Part shown: one piece after another, positions 8,834-16,809 of the stretch
How the letters are laid out: every line of letters starts with the position of its first letter
How positions within the stretch are numbered: the stretch's first letter is position 1
Assembly (NCBI GenBank): GCA_046348225.1
Contig: JAXMEQ010000011.1
Coordinates: 1-64,000 of the forward strand
Source of the DNA: JAXMEQ01 sp046348225
GTDB taxonomy: Bacteria; Pseudomonadota; Gammaproteobacteria; Burkholderiales; Burkholderiaceae_C
Direction: 5' to 3'
DNA length: 64,000 nucleotides
Made by a program: the position numbers and the translations under genes
Notes under the pieces: generated by a model
The model's database searches: none
What the model saw: only the letters and a program-made list of their open reading frames with translations
What the model was told of the DNA's origin: nothing

Positions 8834-10243
8834 ATGACCCCTGCCCGCCGCCTGCTCGCCCTGCTGACACCCCTGCTGGCGGCGGCCACCGTCGCCGCCC
8901 AGACCCTGCCGCCCGAGGTGGACGCCGCGCTGGCCCGCGCCAGGGTGCCGCGCGATGCGGTGACGCTGCTGGTGACCGAGGTCGATGGCAAGACCGCACC
9001 ACGGCTGGCGCACCGCAGCACGGTGCCCATGAATCCGGCCTCTTTGATGAAGCTGGTGACCACTTACGCGGCGCTCGACCAGCTGGGCCCGGCGTTCAGC
9101 TGGGCCACGCCGGTGTATGTGGAAGGCGCGGTGCGCGACGGTACGCTGTTCGGCAACCTGCACATCAAGGGTCAGGGCGACCCCAAACTGGTGGTGGAGC
9201 GGCTGTGGCTGTTGCTGCGCCGCGTGCAGGGCCTGGGCGTGCAGCAGATCGCGGGCGACATCGTGCTGGACCACAGCGCGTTTGAGACCATCGACCCCAA
9301 CCCGGCAGCGTTCGACGGCGAGCCGCTGCGACCCTACAACGCGGCCGCCGACGCGCTGCTGCTGAACTACAAGGCGCTGGTCGTCACGTTCGTGCCGGAC
9401 CGCACCGCCAACACCGCGCAGGTGCAGGTGGAGCCGCCGCTGGCCGGCCTGCAGGTGCCCGCCAGCGTGCCGCTGGCGGCTGGCGAGTGCGGCGACTGGC
9501 GCGGCGCACTCAAGGCCGACTTTGCCGATCCGGCGCGCCTGCGCTTTGCCGGTGGCTATCCAGCCGCCTGTGGCGAGCGGACATGGCCGGTGGCCTACAG
9601 CGACCCGCGCAGCTACGCCCCACGAGCGGTGGCGGGCCTGTGGGCGGCCATGGGCGGCAAGCTGGCCGGCCAGGTGCGCGCCGGCAAGGTACCCGCCGGG
9701 CTGGCGCCGGCGTTCGAGCTGCAATCGCCTGTCCTGTCAGAAGTGATCCGCGACATCAACAAGTACAGCAACAACGTCATGGCGCAACAGCTGTTCCTGA
9801 CGCTCAGCCTCCAGCAAAAGGGCCAGGGCACCGCCGAAGGCTCGCGCGAACTGCTGCGACAGTGGTGGCAGGCGCGGTTCGGCGCCGCCGACGCGCCGGT
9901 GATCGACAACGGCTCGGGCCTGTCGCGCGAGTCGCGCCTCAGCGCCCAGGCACTGGCGCGGCTGCTGCAGGCGGCCTGGGCCTCGCCGGTCATGCCGGAG
10001 CTGATGGCGTCATTGCCCATCACCGGAGTCGACGGCACGCTGCGCCGCAGCCGCAGCAAGGGCGGCACCGCCCACCTGAAGACCGGCAGCCTGCGCGACG
10101 TGGCGGGCGTGGCCGGCTACGTGCTGGGCGCCAGCGGCCGCCGCCATGTGCTGGTGGCGTTGATCAACCACCCCAACGCCAACGCGGCGCGACCAGCGCT
10201 GGAAGCACTGGTCGACTGGGCTGCCAAGGACACCACGCCATGA
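8834..10243 (+). CDS. dacB: D-alanyl-D-alanine carboxypeptidase/endopeptidase PBP4
   Basis: The 469-residue periplasmic class C penicillin-binding protein begins with a signal peptide (MTPARRLLALLTPLLAAATVAAQ). All three active-site motifs are present: S70-x-x-K73 (PASLMK), S312-x-N314 (KYSNNVM) and K416-T-G (HLKTGSL). The insert between SxxK and SxN fits the PBP4/DacB subtype. It trims or cleaves peptidoglycan cross-links during wall remodelling. No strong ribosome site is visible; the nearby ATG at 8826 stops after three codons, so 8834 is preferred. It is divergent from the DMT gene and overlaps the next gene by 4 nt. Confidence 0.94.
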   Translation: MTPARRLLALLTPLLAAATVAAQTLPPEVDAALARARVPRDAVTLLVTEVDGKTAPRLAHRSTVPMNPASLMKLVTTYAALDQLGPAFSWATPVYVEGAVRDGTLFGNLHIKGQGDPKLVVERLWLLLRRVQGLGVQQIAGDIVLDHSAFETIDPNPAAFDGEPLRPYNAAADALLLNYKALVVTFVPDRTANTAQVQVEPPLAGLQVPASVPLAAGECGDWRGALKADFADPARLRFAGGYPAACGERTWPVAYSDPRSYAPRAVAGLWAAMGGKLAGQVRAGKVPAGLAPAFELQSPVLSEVIRDINKYSNNVMAQQLFLTLSLQQKGQGTAEGSRELLRQWWQARFGAADAPVIDNGSGLSRESRLSAQALARLLQAAWASPVMPELMASLPITGVDGTLRRSRSKGGTAHLKTGSLRDVAGVAGYVLGASGRRHVLVALINHPNANAARPALEALVDWAAKDTTP

Positions 10244-10494
10244 CCCTGCCCGACTTCATTGGCTACCTGGCCGCCTTCCTGACCACCAGCAGCTTTGTGC
10301 CGCAAGCCTGGCTGACTTTCCGCACCCGCGACGTGCGCGGCATCTCGCTGGGCATGTACAGCGTGTTCACGGCCGGGGTGGCGCTGTGGCTGGCCTATGG
10401 CATTGCGCTGGGGGCCTGGCCGATCGTGGTGGCCAACGCGATCACGCTGGCGCTGGCGCTGGCCATCCTGGTGATGAAGCTGCGCTTTCGCTGA
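10240..10494 (+). CDS. SemiSWEET sugar transporter
   Basis: The 84-residue protein has three predicted membrane helices and one PQ-loop repeat with the signature TTSSFVPQAW near the N-terminus. SemiSWEETs dimerise to form a bidirectional sugar facilitator in the inner membrane. The start codon overlaps the dacB stop (ATGA), so it is translated with PBP4. The functional link to the wall enzyme is unclear; it may only be operon packing. The substrate cannot be read from the sequence. Confidence 0.9.
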   Translation: MTLPDFIGYLAAFLTTSSFVPQAWLTFRTRDVRGISLGMYSVFTAGVALWLAYGIALGAWPIVVANAITLALALAILVMKLRFR

Positions 10495-10582
10495 CGCGGC
10501 GCGTCGCGTTGGTGACGCGCACCCCACCGCACCCCGTGATTACCCCGTGACGGCGCGGGCCGAAGCAGGCATAGCATGTTTA

Positions 10583-10610
10583 TTGCAAAAACGAACGCCC
10601 GTTCTATTTC
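10583..10610 (+). promoter_or_regulatory. Putative promoter with palindromic operator upstream of lipase gene
   Basis: TTGCAA (10583-10588) and TATTTC (10605-10610) are spaced 16 bp apart as a possible -35/-10 pair. The spacer holds the perfect inverted repeat GAACG-CC-CGTTC (10593-10604), a form often used by TetR-type repressors. Its position between the boxes suggests repression by steric block. The regulator is not identified. Confidence 0.4.
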
Positions 10611-10627
10611 CAACACAGGAGTGCAAC

Positions 10628-11938
10628 ATGATGAGACGACATGGACTGACCGCGGTGGCCGCCGCCTGCCTGCTGGCCGCCTGCGGTGGCGGTGGCAGCG
10701 ATGACAACGCGCGCGGCGCCCTCAAGGAAACCCCGCAAACCGTGGCCACACTCACGGCGGCCCAGCTGGACACCAGCACCGCCGCCAGCGGCCTGCAGGC
10801 CCTGAGCGGCAAGGCCAAGTGCGATGTGCGTGTGGTGGCCCTGAACTACGCCACGGTGGGCGTGGCAGGCGAAGCCACCAACGCCTCGGGCGTGATGCTG
10901 GTGCCCGGTGGCAGCTGTACCGGCCCGTTCCCGCTGGTCGCCTATGCCAAGGGCACCGACGTGCAGAAGCCGCGCACGCTGGCCAACCCGGCTGACTCGG
11001 AAACCGGCCTGCTGATGGCCATGTACGCGGCCCAGGGCTACGCCGTGGTCGCCACCGACTACCTGGGTTTTGCCAAGTCCGGCTACAGCTACCACCCGTA
11101 CCTGCACGCCGATTCGGAAGCGACCAGCATCATTGACGCCATCCGCGCGGCGCGCGGCGCGGCCACCATGCAGGGCATTGGCCTGTCGGGCAAGGTCATG
11201 CTGACGGGCTACTCACAGGGCGGCCATGCCTCGATGGCCGCGCACCGCGCCATCGAGCGCGACGTTCCGAGCGAAATCAATGTGGTGGCAGGCGCTCACC
11301 TGGCCGGGCCGTACAACCTGTCGGCTTCGCTGCGCATCCCGACGGCCATTGCCGGCGTGCAGTTCTTCGTGCCCTACCTGGTCACGGCCTGGCAGAAGAT
11401 CTACGGCAATATCTATACCAACGTCACGCAGGCGTTCAAGCTGCCGTATTCCAACTACATCGAAAACCTGCTGCCCAACCCGACGCTGACCTACACCACG
11501 CTGGTCACCTCCGGCACGCTGCCGGGCGCAGCCGGCGAGACGCCCAACCAGGCGCGCGACGCGGTCTTCCAGTCCGCCTTCCTGGCGGACGCACAGACCA
11601 ACACCAACAGCCCGCTGTACCTGGCCGCGAAGAAGAACGACCTGCTGGGCTGGAACCCGAGGGCGCGCACGCTGCTGTGCGGCGGTGCGGGTGACCCGAC
11701 GGTGCCGCCGGCCGTGCACATGAACGTGGCGCAGGCCGACTTCACCGCACGGGGCCTGAGCAACGTCACCTCGGTGGATGTGGACCCATTCGTGCAGGCC
11801 ACCTACGGCCCGGGCGGCCGCGCCCCGACCGACCCGGCCTCGGCCGCGTTTGCCACCTACTACAGCAACTACCACGGCACCTATGAGCCGCCGTTCTGCC
11901 ACGCGCAGGCCCGTGCGGTGTTCGACACGGTCAAGTAA
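10628..11938 (+). CDS. Secretory-lipase-like alpha/beta-hydrolase lipoprotein
   Basis: The 436-residue product starts at ATG 10628, 6 nt after CAGGAG. The N-terminus MMRRHGLTAVAAACLLAACGGGG is a lipoprotein signal (LAAC), so it is lipid-anchored. The alpha/beta-hydrolase core has the nucleophile elbow GYSQGGH with Ser at about residue 196. A later Asp in CGGAGDPTVP and a His near the C-terminus (NYHGTYEPPFCHA) are plausible triad members. YVVATDYLGFAKSG-type sequence resembles secretory lipases (LIP family) acting on triacylglycerols or other esters. Exact substrate unknown. It stands alone between its own promoter and a bidirectional terminator. Confidence 0.8.
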   Translation: MMRRHGLTAVAAACLLAACGGGGSDDNARGALKETPQTVATLTAAQLDTSTAASGLQALSGKAKCDVRVVALNYATVGVAGEATNASGVMLVPGGSCTGPFPLVAYAKGTDVQKPRTLANPADSETGLLMAMYAAQGYAVVATDYLGFAKSGYSYHPYLHADSEATSIIDAIRAARGAATMQGIGLSGKVMLTGYSQGGHASMAAHRAIERDVPSEINVVAGAHLAGPYNLSASLRIPTAIAGVQFFVPYLVTAWQKIYGNIYTNVTQAFKLPYSNYIENLLPNPTLTYTTLVTSGTLPGAAGETPNQARDAVFQSAFLADAQTNTNSPLYLAAKKNDLLGWNPRARTLLCGGAGDPTVPPAVHMNVAQADFTARGLSNVTSVDVDPFVQATYGPGGRAPTDPASAAFATYYSNYHGTYEPPFCHAQARAVFDTVK

Positions 11939-11955
11939 GGCCTTTCGCCCCAACG

Positions 11956-11981
11956 AAAAAGCGCCCCGCGGGGCGCTTTTT
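11956..11981. terminator. Bidirectional rho-independent terminator
   Basis: A GC-rich inverted repeat, GCGCCCC/GGGGCGC, is flanked by AAAAA on the left and TTTTT on the right. It can therefore end transcription of both converging genes, the lipase (+) and the SGNH lipoprotein (-). Confidence 0.9.
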
Positions 11982-12003
11982 CATGCGGCACGCCAGGGGC
12001 GCG

Positions 12004-12957
12004 TTACCAGCGGGCACGCACCCGGTTGTAGGCGTATTCGCCAAACAGGCGGTGCGCCTGGGGCGTGGGGTAGATGCGGTCGGCAAAGACGTACCTGTTG
12101 TAGTCCACCCCGGTGACGATGGTGGCGGTGTTGCACAGGGCTGAGTTGATCTGCCCATTGCCGATGCCGATGCCAGCGCCCGCGTCCACCGAGGTACACA
12201 CCACCCCGGCGGCGTCGAGCAGGTTGTAGCTGGACGGCACCGCCGTGACCAGGTTGTAGTGCAGCGCGGCGTCCACATACAACACATTCGCGCCCAGATC
12301 GACGATGGACACCAGCAGCTCTTCGTTGAAGCGCAGGCTGGCCTCTTCGAGCAGGCTGCCCTGGCTGATGGCCGCAGCCCACGGTGAGCGACCCAGGTTG
12401 TAGGCGCCCGTGACCACCACATACTTGCCACCCGCGGCGACCAGCCGGCGCACCTGGGCACCCAGTTCACGGCCGGCCTGCCGCACATTCACCACCATCT
12501 GCGCACCGGTCTGGGTGCCGGCGGTCACGGCCGCCATCTGGGCCACGATGTCGCTGATGCCGCCGCCGATGACCAGCACATCGCGCGGGCCGATGGTGTT
12601 GGTGGCCAGGAAGCTGTCCACCTGCTCGGTGATGGTCAGGGTGGTGGTACGGCCCGCCGCATCAGGCTTGGCCGTGACGCGGGCGTTGCCACGCGCGTAC
12701 GACTGGCCACCGGCCGACTGGGCGACAAGCCCCGCGCCAAAAAGCGACGCCATGTACTGCGACCAGACGTTGGCGCTGCCGTCGTTGACGGTGTAGCGCG
12801 TGCCGCCCTGGCCCACGTCGCTGAACCCGTCGCCAAACGCCACGAAGCGCGACGGCGTCAGGGTGGACTCGATGCTGCTCGAGCCGCAGGCGGCGAGCAG
12901 CGCCGCCGATGCACACACCGCAGCCATCGCGGCCCGGCGCAACCAGTTTCTTGCCAT
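12004..12957 (-). CDS. SGNH/GDSL-fold lipoprotein with degenerate active site
   Basis: The 317-residue protein starts at ATG 12957 behind GGAG and has a lipobox (LLAAC, Cys24). The overall pattern is that of a GDSL esterase: FVAFGDGFSDVG at 39-49, VLVIGGGISDIV, and the C-terminal DRIYPTPQAHRLFGEYA. Each catalytic block is altered. The GDS serine is Gly44, the G-x-N-D asparagine is replaced (GISD), and the D-x-x-H histidine is Tyr296. The substrate-binding fold is probably kept but classic hydrolysis is unlikely. It may be a binding or structural relative of the esterase family. It converges on the lipase gene. Confidence 0.8.
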   Translation of the reverse strand: MARNWLRRAAMAAVCASAALLAACGSSSIESTLTPSRFVAFGDGFSDVGQGGTRYTVNDGSANVWSQYMASLFGAGLVAQSAGGQSYARGNARVTAKPDAAGRTTTLTITEQVDSFLATNTIGPRDVLVIGGGISDIVAQMAAVTAGTQTGAQMVVNVRQAGRELGAQVRRLVAAGGKYVVVTGAYNLGRSPWAAAISQGSLLEEASLRFNEELLVSIVDLGANVLYVDAALHYNLVTAVPSSYNLLDAAGVVCTSVDAGAGIGIGNGQINSALCNTATIVTGVDYNRYVFADRIYPTPQAHRLFGEYAYNRVRARW

Positions 12958-13012
12958 TGAGATCTCCAAAGTGCTTGCCGGGTAGTTTAACGACAGGGGG
13001 CAGCCCCGGCCT

Positions 13013-14008
13013 TCAGCTCGCGGCAGCGCGCTGCAGCCGGTCGCGCACACCCGCCCATTCGGGCGTGTCGGGTGGCGTCTCGACCCAGATCAGGGAAACG
13101 CCCGCCGCATCAAAGTCGCGCAGCACCGCGAACAGCTGCTGCGCCGTGGCGGCCGCATCGTCCGGCATGCGCCGGCACAGCACCTGCGCCGACGGCGTGC
13201 GCGGGATGAAACGGGCGTAAACCGCCATCGCGCGGGCATCGGCGCCCAGCAGGTCCAGCGCGGTCTGCAGGGCGCGGGCGTCCATCAGGCGGACCTTGGC
13301 GTCGGGGGCGTAGTGCGCCTCCAGCGTGCCCGATGCCCTGGGCGCCTGCGACGCCATTTCCTGCGGCGTGCGCACCGGCTGGCCGCAGACGGCCGCCAGC
13401 TGGGCAGCGGTGAGCACGCCGGGGCGCAGCAGCACCGGCACACCGCGCGTGCAATCCACAATCGTGGACTCAATGCCCACCGCGCACGGGCCGCCGTCCA
13501 GCACCAGCAGGTCGTCGCCGAATTCGGCGCGTACATGGGCCGCCGTGGTCGGGCTGACGCGGCCAAAGCGGTTGGCGCTGGGGGCGGACAGGCCGGCCAC
13601 CGGCGGCGTGGCCGCCGCGCAGGCCCGCAGCAGCGCCTGGGCCACCGGGTGCGACGGGCAGCGCAGGCCGATCGAGCCCTGGCCGCCGGCCGAGGCGCTG
13701 GCCACGCCCGCGCGCCGCGGCAGGATCAGCGTCAGCGGCCCGGGCCAGAAGGCCTGCATCAGGGCCTGTGCAAACGGCGGCACGCTGGCGGCGAAGTGCG
13801 CCACACCCGAGGCGTCTGCCACATGCACGATCAGCGGGTGGTCGCTGGGCCGGCCCTTGGCCGTGAAGATGCCCGCCACCGCCGCGTCGTTGTCCGCGTC
13901 GGCGCCCAGGCCGTACACAGTCTCGGTCGGAAAGCCCACCAGGCCACCCGCAGCGAGGCGCTGCGCGGCCTGTGCGATGACCGAGGCATCGCGCCCGTCC
14001 AGAATCAT
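13013..14008 (-). CDS. L-threonylcarbamoyladenylate synthase (Sua5 long form)
   Basis: The 331-residue enzyme makes threonylcarbamoyl-AMP from threonine, bicarbonate and ATP for tRNA t6A. The YrdC domain has GGLVGFPTETVYGLGADA and TAKGRPSDHPLIVHV near the start and SAPSANRFGRVSPTTA further on. The extra C-terminal domain (after about residue 215) marks it as Sua5-type rather than short TsaC. Its ATG overlaps the purK stop by one base (TGATG), so it is the last gene of purE-purK-sua5. Together with tsaB the window carries two of the four t6A functions. Confidence 0.92.
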   Translation of the reverse strand: MILDGRDASVIAQAAQRLAAGGLVGFPTETVYGLGADADNDAAVAGIFTAKGRPSDHPLIVHVADASGVAHFAASVPPFAQALMQAFWPGPLTLILPRRAGVASASAGGQGSIGLRCPSHPVAQALLRACAAATPPVAGLSAPSANRFGRVSPTTAAHVRAEFGDDLLVLDGGPCAVGIESTIVDCTRGVPVLLRPGVLTAAQLAAVCGQPVRTPQEMASQAPRASGTLEAHYAPDAKVRLMDARALQTALDLLGADARAMAVYARFIPRTPSAQVLCRRMPDDAAATAQQLFAVLRDFDAAGVSLIWVETPPDTPEWAGVRDRLQRAAAS

Positions 14009-15171
14009 CAGAACGCCTCAATGCCCAGCAGTGCTGCGGCCTGCAGGGCCGTGGCACGCACGCGGGCGGCGTCCGGGCCTGTGATGTTCAGGTGTCCCAT
14101 CTTGCGGCCGCGCCGCGCCTCGGTCTTGCCGTACAGGTGCAGGTGGGTGCCGGGCAGGGCCAGCACAGCGCCCCAGGGCGGCGTGACGGGCTCGCCACCG
14201 GCGCGCAACCACAGGTCGCCCAGCAGGTTCAGCATGATGGCGGCGCTGTGCTGGCGCGGCTGCACCAGCGGCAGCCCGGTCATGGCGCGCACCTGCAGCT
14301 CGAACTGGCTCACGTCGCAGGCGTCCATGCTGTAGTGGCCGCTGTTGTGCGGGCGTGGCGCCATTTCGTTGACGACCAGCGCGCCGTCGTCCAGCACAAA
14401 GTACTCCACGCACAGCACGCCCACATAGCCCAGGCCTTCTGCTATGGATTTTGTAGCGGCTACCGCAGATTCCATGCGGGCTGGTGGCATGTTTTGCCCA
14501 TGAACCTCGGTCACGGCGAGGATGCCGTCGCGGTGCAGGTTGCGCTGCGGCGGCAGGTGGACCATCTGCCCGTCGCGTCCGCGCGCGACGATGACAGAGA
14601 TTTCGGCCGCCAGCGGCAGCATCTTTTCCAGCACACAGGGCACGCGCTTGACGGCGTCCCATGCGCCGGCCAGCTCGTCGCGGGTTTTCACACGGATCTG
14701 GCCCTTGCCGTCGTAACCCAGCCGCGTGGTCTTGACGATGCCGGGCAACAGGTCGTCCGGGACGGCCGCCAGCTGCGCGGCCGTTTCGATCACCGCATAG
14801 GGTGCACAGGCCACGCCACACCGCGTGAAGTGGGCCTTTTCCAGGGCGCGGTCCTGCGCGATGGCCACCGCGTCGCCCGCCGGGGCCACCGGCCGCGTGG
14901 CGGCCAGGGTACGCAACGCGCCGGCCGGCACATTTTCAAATTCGGTGGTGATGGCCGCGCTCAGGCGCGCCAGCTCGGCCAGGCCGGCCGGGTCTTCGTA
15001 GCCGGTCTTCACGTGGTGGTGGCTCACCAGGCCAGCGGGGCTGCTGGCGTCGGCATCGAGCACGGCGGTGAAGTACCCCATCTGCTGCGCGGCGTGCGCG
15101 AACATGCGGCCGAGCTGGCCGCCGCCCATCACGCCCAGCGTGGCGCCCGGAAGGATTTCGGGACCGCTCAT
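14008..15171 (-). CDS. purK: 5-(carboxyamino)imidazole ribonucleotide synthase PurK
   Basis: The 387-residue ATP-grasp enzyme carboxylates AIR to N5-CAIR in purine synthesis. The family start LGVMGGGQLGRMFAHAAQQMGY and the ATP-grasp segments (GIVKTTRLGYDGKGQ, NEMAPRPHNSGHYSMDAC) are clear. It overlaps purE by 4 nt. About residues 224-244 (PPARMESAVAATKSIAEGLG) are encoded by the dispersed palindromic element read in antisense. The insertion lies in the central ATP-grasp domain and leaves the motifs on both sides intact, so the enzyme is probably functional. Confidence 0.95.
   Translation of the reverse strand: MSGPEILPGATLGVMGGGQLGRMFAHAAQQMGYFTAVLDADASSPAGLVSHHHVKTGYEDPAGLAELARLSAAITTEFENVPAGALRTLAATRPVAPAGDAVAIAQDRALEKAHFTRCGVACAPYAVIETAAQLAAVPDDLLPGIVKTTRLGYDGKGQIRVKTRDELAGAWDAVKRVPCVLEKMLPLAAEISVIVARGRDGQMVHLPPQRNLHRDGILAVTEVHGQNMPPARMESAVAATKSIAEGLGYVGVLCVEYFVLDDGALVVNEMAPRPHNSGHYSMDACDVSQFELQVRAMTGLPLVQPRQHSAAIMLNLLGDLWLRAGGEPVTPPWGAVLALPGTHLHLYGKTEARRGRKMGHLNITGPDAARVRATALQAAALLGIEAF
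14441..14500 (+). repeat. Dispersed palindromic element, copy 3 (inside purK)
   Basis: Core GCTATGGATTTTGTAGC (14441-14457) is followed by GGCTACCGCAG, nine bases and GGGCTGGTGGC. The element lies opposite to purK and is translated on its reverse strand without frame loss. Confidence 0.85.
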
Positions 15172-15662
15172 ACGGAAGGCGGCAGCGTCATGGCACGCGC
15201 GGCCTCGGTCTGCCGGGCGCGAAACGCTTCGAGCTGGCTGCGCAGGGCGGCGTCTTCATTGGCCAGCAGGGCTACCGCGAACAGTGCCGCGTTGGCGGCG
15301 CCGGCGTTGCCGATGGCAAAGGTCGCCACCGGCACGCCCTTGGGCATCTGCACGATGCTGTGCAGCGAGTCCACGCCCTGCAGGTGGCGGCTGGCCACGG
15401 GCACGCCCAGCACCGGCACCGTGGTTTTGGCGGCGATCATGCCCGGCAGGTGGGCCGCGCCGCCGGCGCCGGCGATGATGGCCTTGAGCCCGCGCGCGGC
15501 GGCGCCCTGCGCGTAGGCAAACATGTCGTCCGGCATGCGGTGGGCCGAAACCACGCGGGCCTCATGGCGGACACCGAATTCCTGGAGAATCTGCACTGCG
15601 TGCTGCATCGTGTCCCAGTCCGAGCTGGACCCCATCACCACGCCGACTTGAATTGAGCTCAT
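15168..15662 (-). CDS. purE: N5-CAIR mutase PurE
   Basis: The 164-residue class I PurE converts N5-CAIR to CAIR, the step after PurK. The signature MGSSSDWDTM and the loops SAHRMPDD, IAGAGGAAHLPGM and ASRHLQGVDSLHSI are all present. I start it at ATG 15662 (MSSIQVGVVMG), which follows GGGAG by 6 nt. It is the first gene of purE-purK-sua5. It diverges from the thioredoxin gene with only 49 nt between the start codons, so the two promoters must overlap. Confidence 0.95.
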   Translation of the reverse strand: MSSIQVGVVMGSSSDWDTMQHAVQILQEFGVRHEARVVSAHRMPDDMFAYAQGAAARGLKAIIAGAGGAAHLPGMIAAKTTVPVLGVPVASRHLQGVDSLHSIVQMPKGVPVATFAIGNAGAANAALFAVALLANEDAALRSQLEAFRARQTEAARAMTLPPSV

Positions 15663-15711
15663 CAATGCTCCCAAAGATTGAATTTTACTTTTAGCCCCCG
15701 AACTGCCCGCC

Positions 15712-16620
15712 ATGATCGACGTCACCCTTGAAAATTTTGAGTCCGAGGTCATTGCCGCCTCGATGCAAACGCCCGTGCTGGTGGACTTCTGGGCGCCCTG
15801 GTGCGGGCCCTGCAAGGTCATTGGCCCGCTGCTGGAAAAGCTGGAGACCGAGTACGCGGGCCGCTTCAAGCTGGTGAAGATCGATTCCGACCAGGAGCAG
15901 CAACTGGCCGGGGCCTTTGGCATCCGCAGCATCCCGACGTGCATCCTGCTCAAGGGCGGCCAGCCGGTGGACGGCTTCATGGGCGCGCTGCCTGAGGGCA
16001 AGATCAAGGAGTTCCTCGACAAGCATGTGCCGGCCGCCGGGGAGCTGGAGGCCGAAGCCGCCGAAGAGGAAGCGCTGGACGCCCTGGCCGATGGTGACCC
16101 GGAAGTCGCGCTGGAAAAGCTGCAGCATGCCGTGGCCACCGACCCGGCCAACGACGACGCGCGCTTTGATTACGTGAAGCTGCTGCTGCAGCTGGGCCGG
16201 GTGGATGACGCCAAGGTCGCCTTCGCCCCGGTGATCGCCAAAACTGGCACGGTACGGCGTTTTGACTCCCTCCAGCGCTGGCAGGATGCTATTGATTTTG
16301 TAGCGACTCACGCAGATGGGGAGGGGGCTGCGGCCGGATTTGATGCGAGGATCAGTGCGAACAAGCGGGATTTCGAGGCCCGCTTCGGCAAGGCCCGGGT
16401 GCTGATGGCGCAGCAACAGTGGACGGCCGCGATGGACGAGCTGCTGGAAATCCTGATGCGCGACAAGGCCTGGAGCGACGACCTCGCGCGCAAGACCTAC
16501 ATCGCCATCCTCGACATCATCGAGCCGCCCAAACCCAAGGTAGCCGAAGGCCAGATCCCGCCCGACGATCCGGTGGTGGCCAGCTACCGGCGCCGGCTGT
16601 CCAGCGTTGTGCTGAGCTAG
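15712..16620 (+). CDS. Thioredoxin-TPR protein (CnoX/YbbN-like)
   Basis: The 302-residue protein has an N-terminal thioredoxin fold with active site W30-C-G-P-C34 and cis-Pro loop IRSIPTCILLK. A TPR-like helical region follows from about residue 120. CnoX-type chaperedoxins protect and hand over oxidatively stressed proteins; unlike E. coli CnoX this one keeps a redox-active CGPC pair. About residues 193-211 (AIDFVATHADGEGAAAG) come from a dispersed element inserted in the TPR part, in the same reading frame as the copy in dprA. A strong hairpin lies 30 nt after the stop. Confidence 0.88.
   Translation: MIDVTLENFESEVIAASMQTPVLVDFWAPWCGPCKVIGPLLEKLETEYAGRFKLVKIDSDQEQQLAGAFGIRSIPTCILLKGGQPVDGFMGALPEGKIKEFLDKHVPAAGELEAEAAEEEALDALADGDPEVALEKLQHAVATDPANDDARFDYVKLLLQLGRVDDAKVAFAPVIAKTGTVRRFDSLQRWQDAIDFVATHADGEGAAAGFDARISANKRDFEARFGKARVLMAQQQWTAAMDELLEILMRDKAWSDDLARKTYIAILDIIEPPKPKVAEGQIPPDDPVVASYRRRLSSVVLS
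16288..16343 (+). repeat. Dispersed palindromic element, copy 4 (inside thioredoxin-TPR gene)
   Basis: Core GCTATTGATTTTGTAGC (16288-16304) is followed by GACTCACGCAG, nine bases and GGGCTGCGGCC. It is in sense with the gene and translated as IDFVATHADGEGAAAG. Confidence 0.9.
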
Positions 16621-16649
16621 GACCTGGCAACACCACTTCCGACACCTCA

Positions 16650-16696
16650 AGCGTGGCCATGAAGCAGCGCCTTTCCTGCGCTGCTTCGGCCACGCT
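16650..16696. other. Strong 19-bp hairpin upstream of S-layer-like gene
   Basis: The arms AGCGTGGCC-AT-GAAGCAGCGC (16650-16670) and GCGCTGCTTC-GGCCACGCT (16678-16696) pair perfectly except for a 2-nt bulge, with a 7-nt loop. There is no T-run after it. It could be a terminator for the thioredoxin gene or a stabilising structure in a long leader of the S-layer-like mRNA. The sequence does not decide between these. Confidence 0.7.
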
Positions 16697-16772
16697 GCTT
16701 TGAGCGCGGACATGTCATTCCTTTGCGGGATAACCCCGCGCAGCGCCGACCAGCGCCAGTTCGGGCATCATG

Positions 16773-16782
16773 CACAATTGTG
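16773..16782. promoter_or_regulatory. Palindrome before the S-layer-like gene
   Basis: CACAATTGTG is a perfect 10-bp palindrome in an AT-rich stretch 28 nt before the start codon. It could be an operator or part of a promoter. No matching regulator was identified. Confidence 0.3.
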
Positions 16783-16809
16783 ACAATTTGAAACAGAACA
16801 GGAATTACC

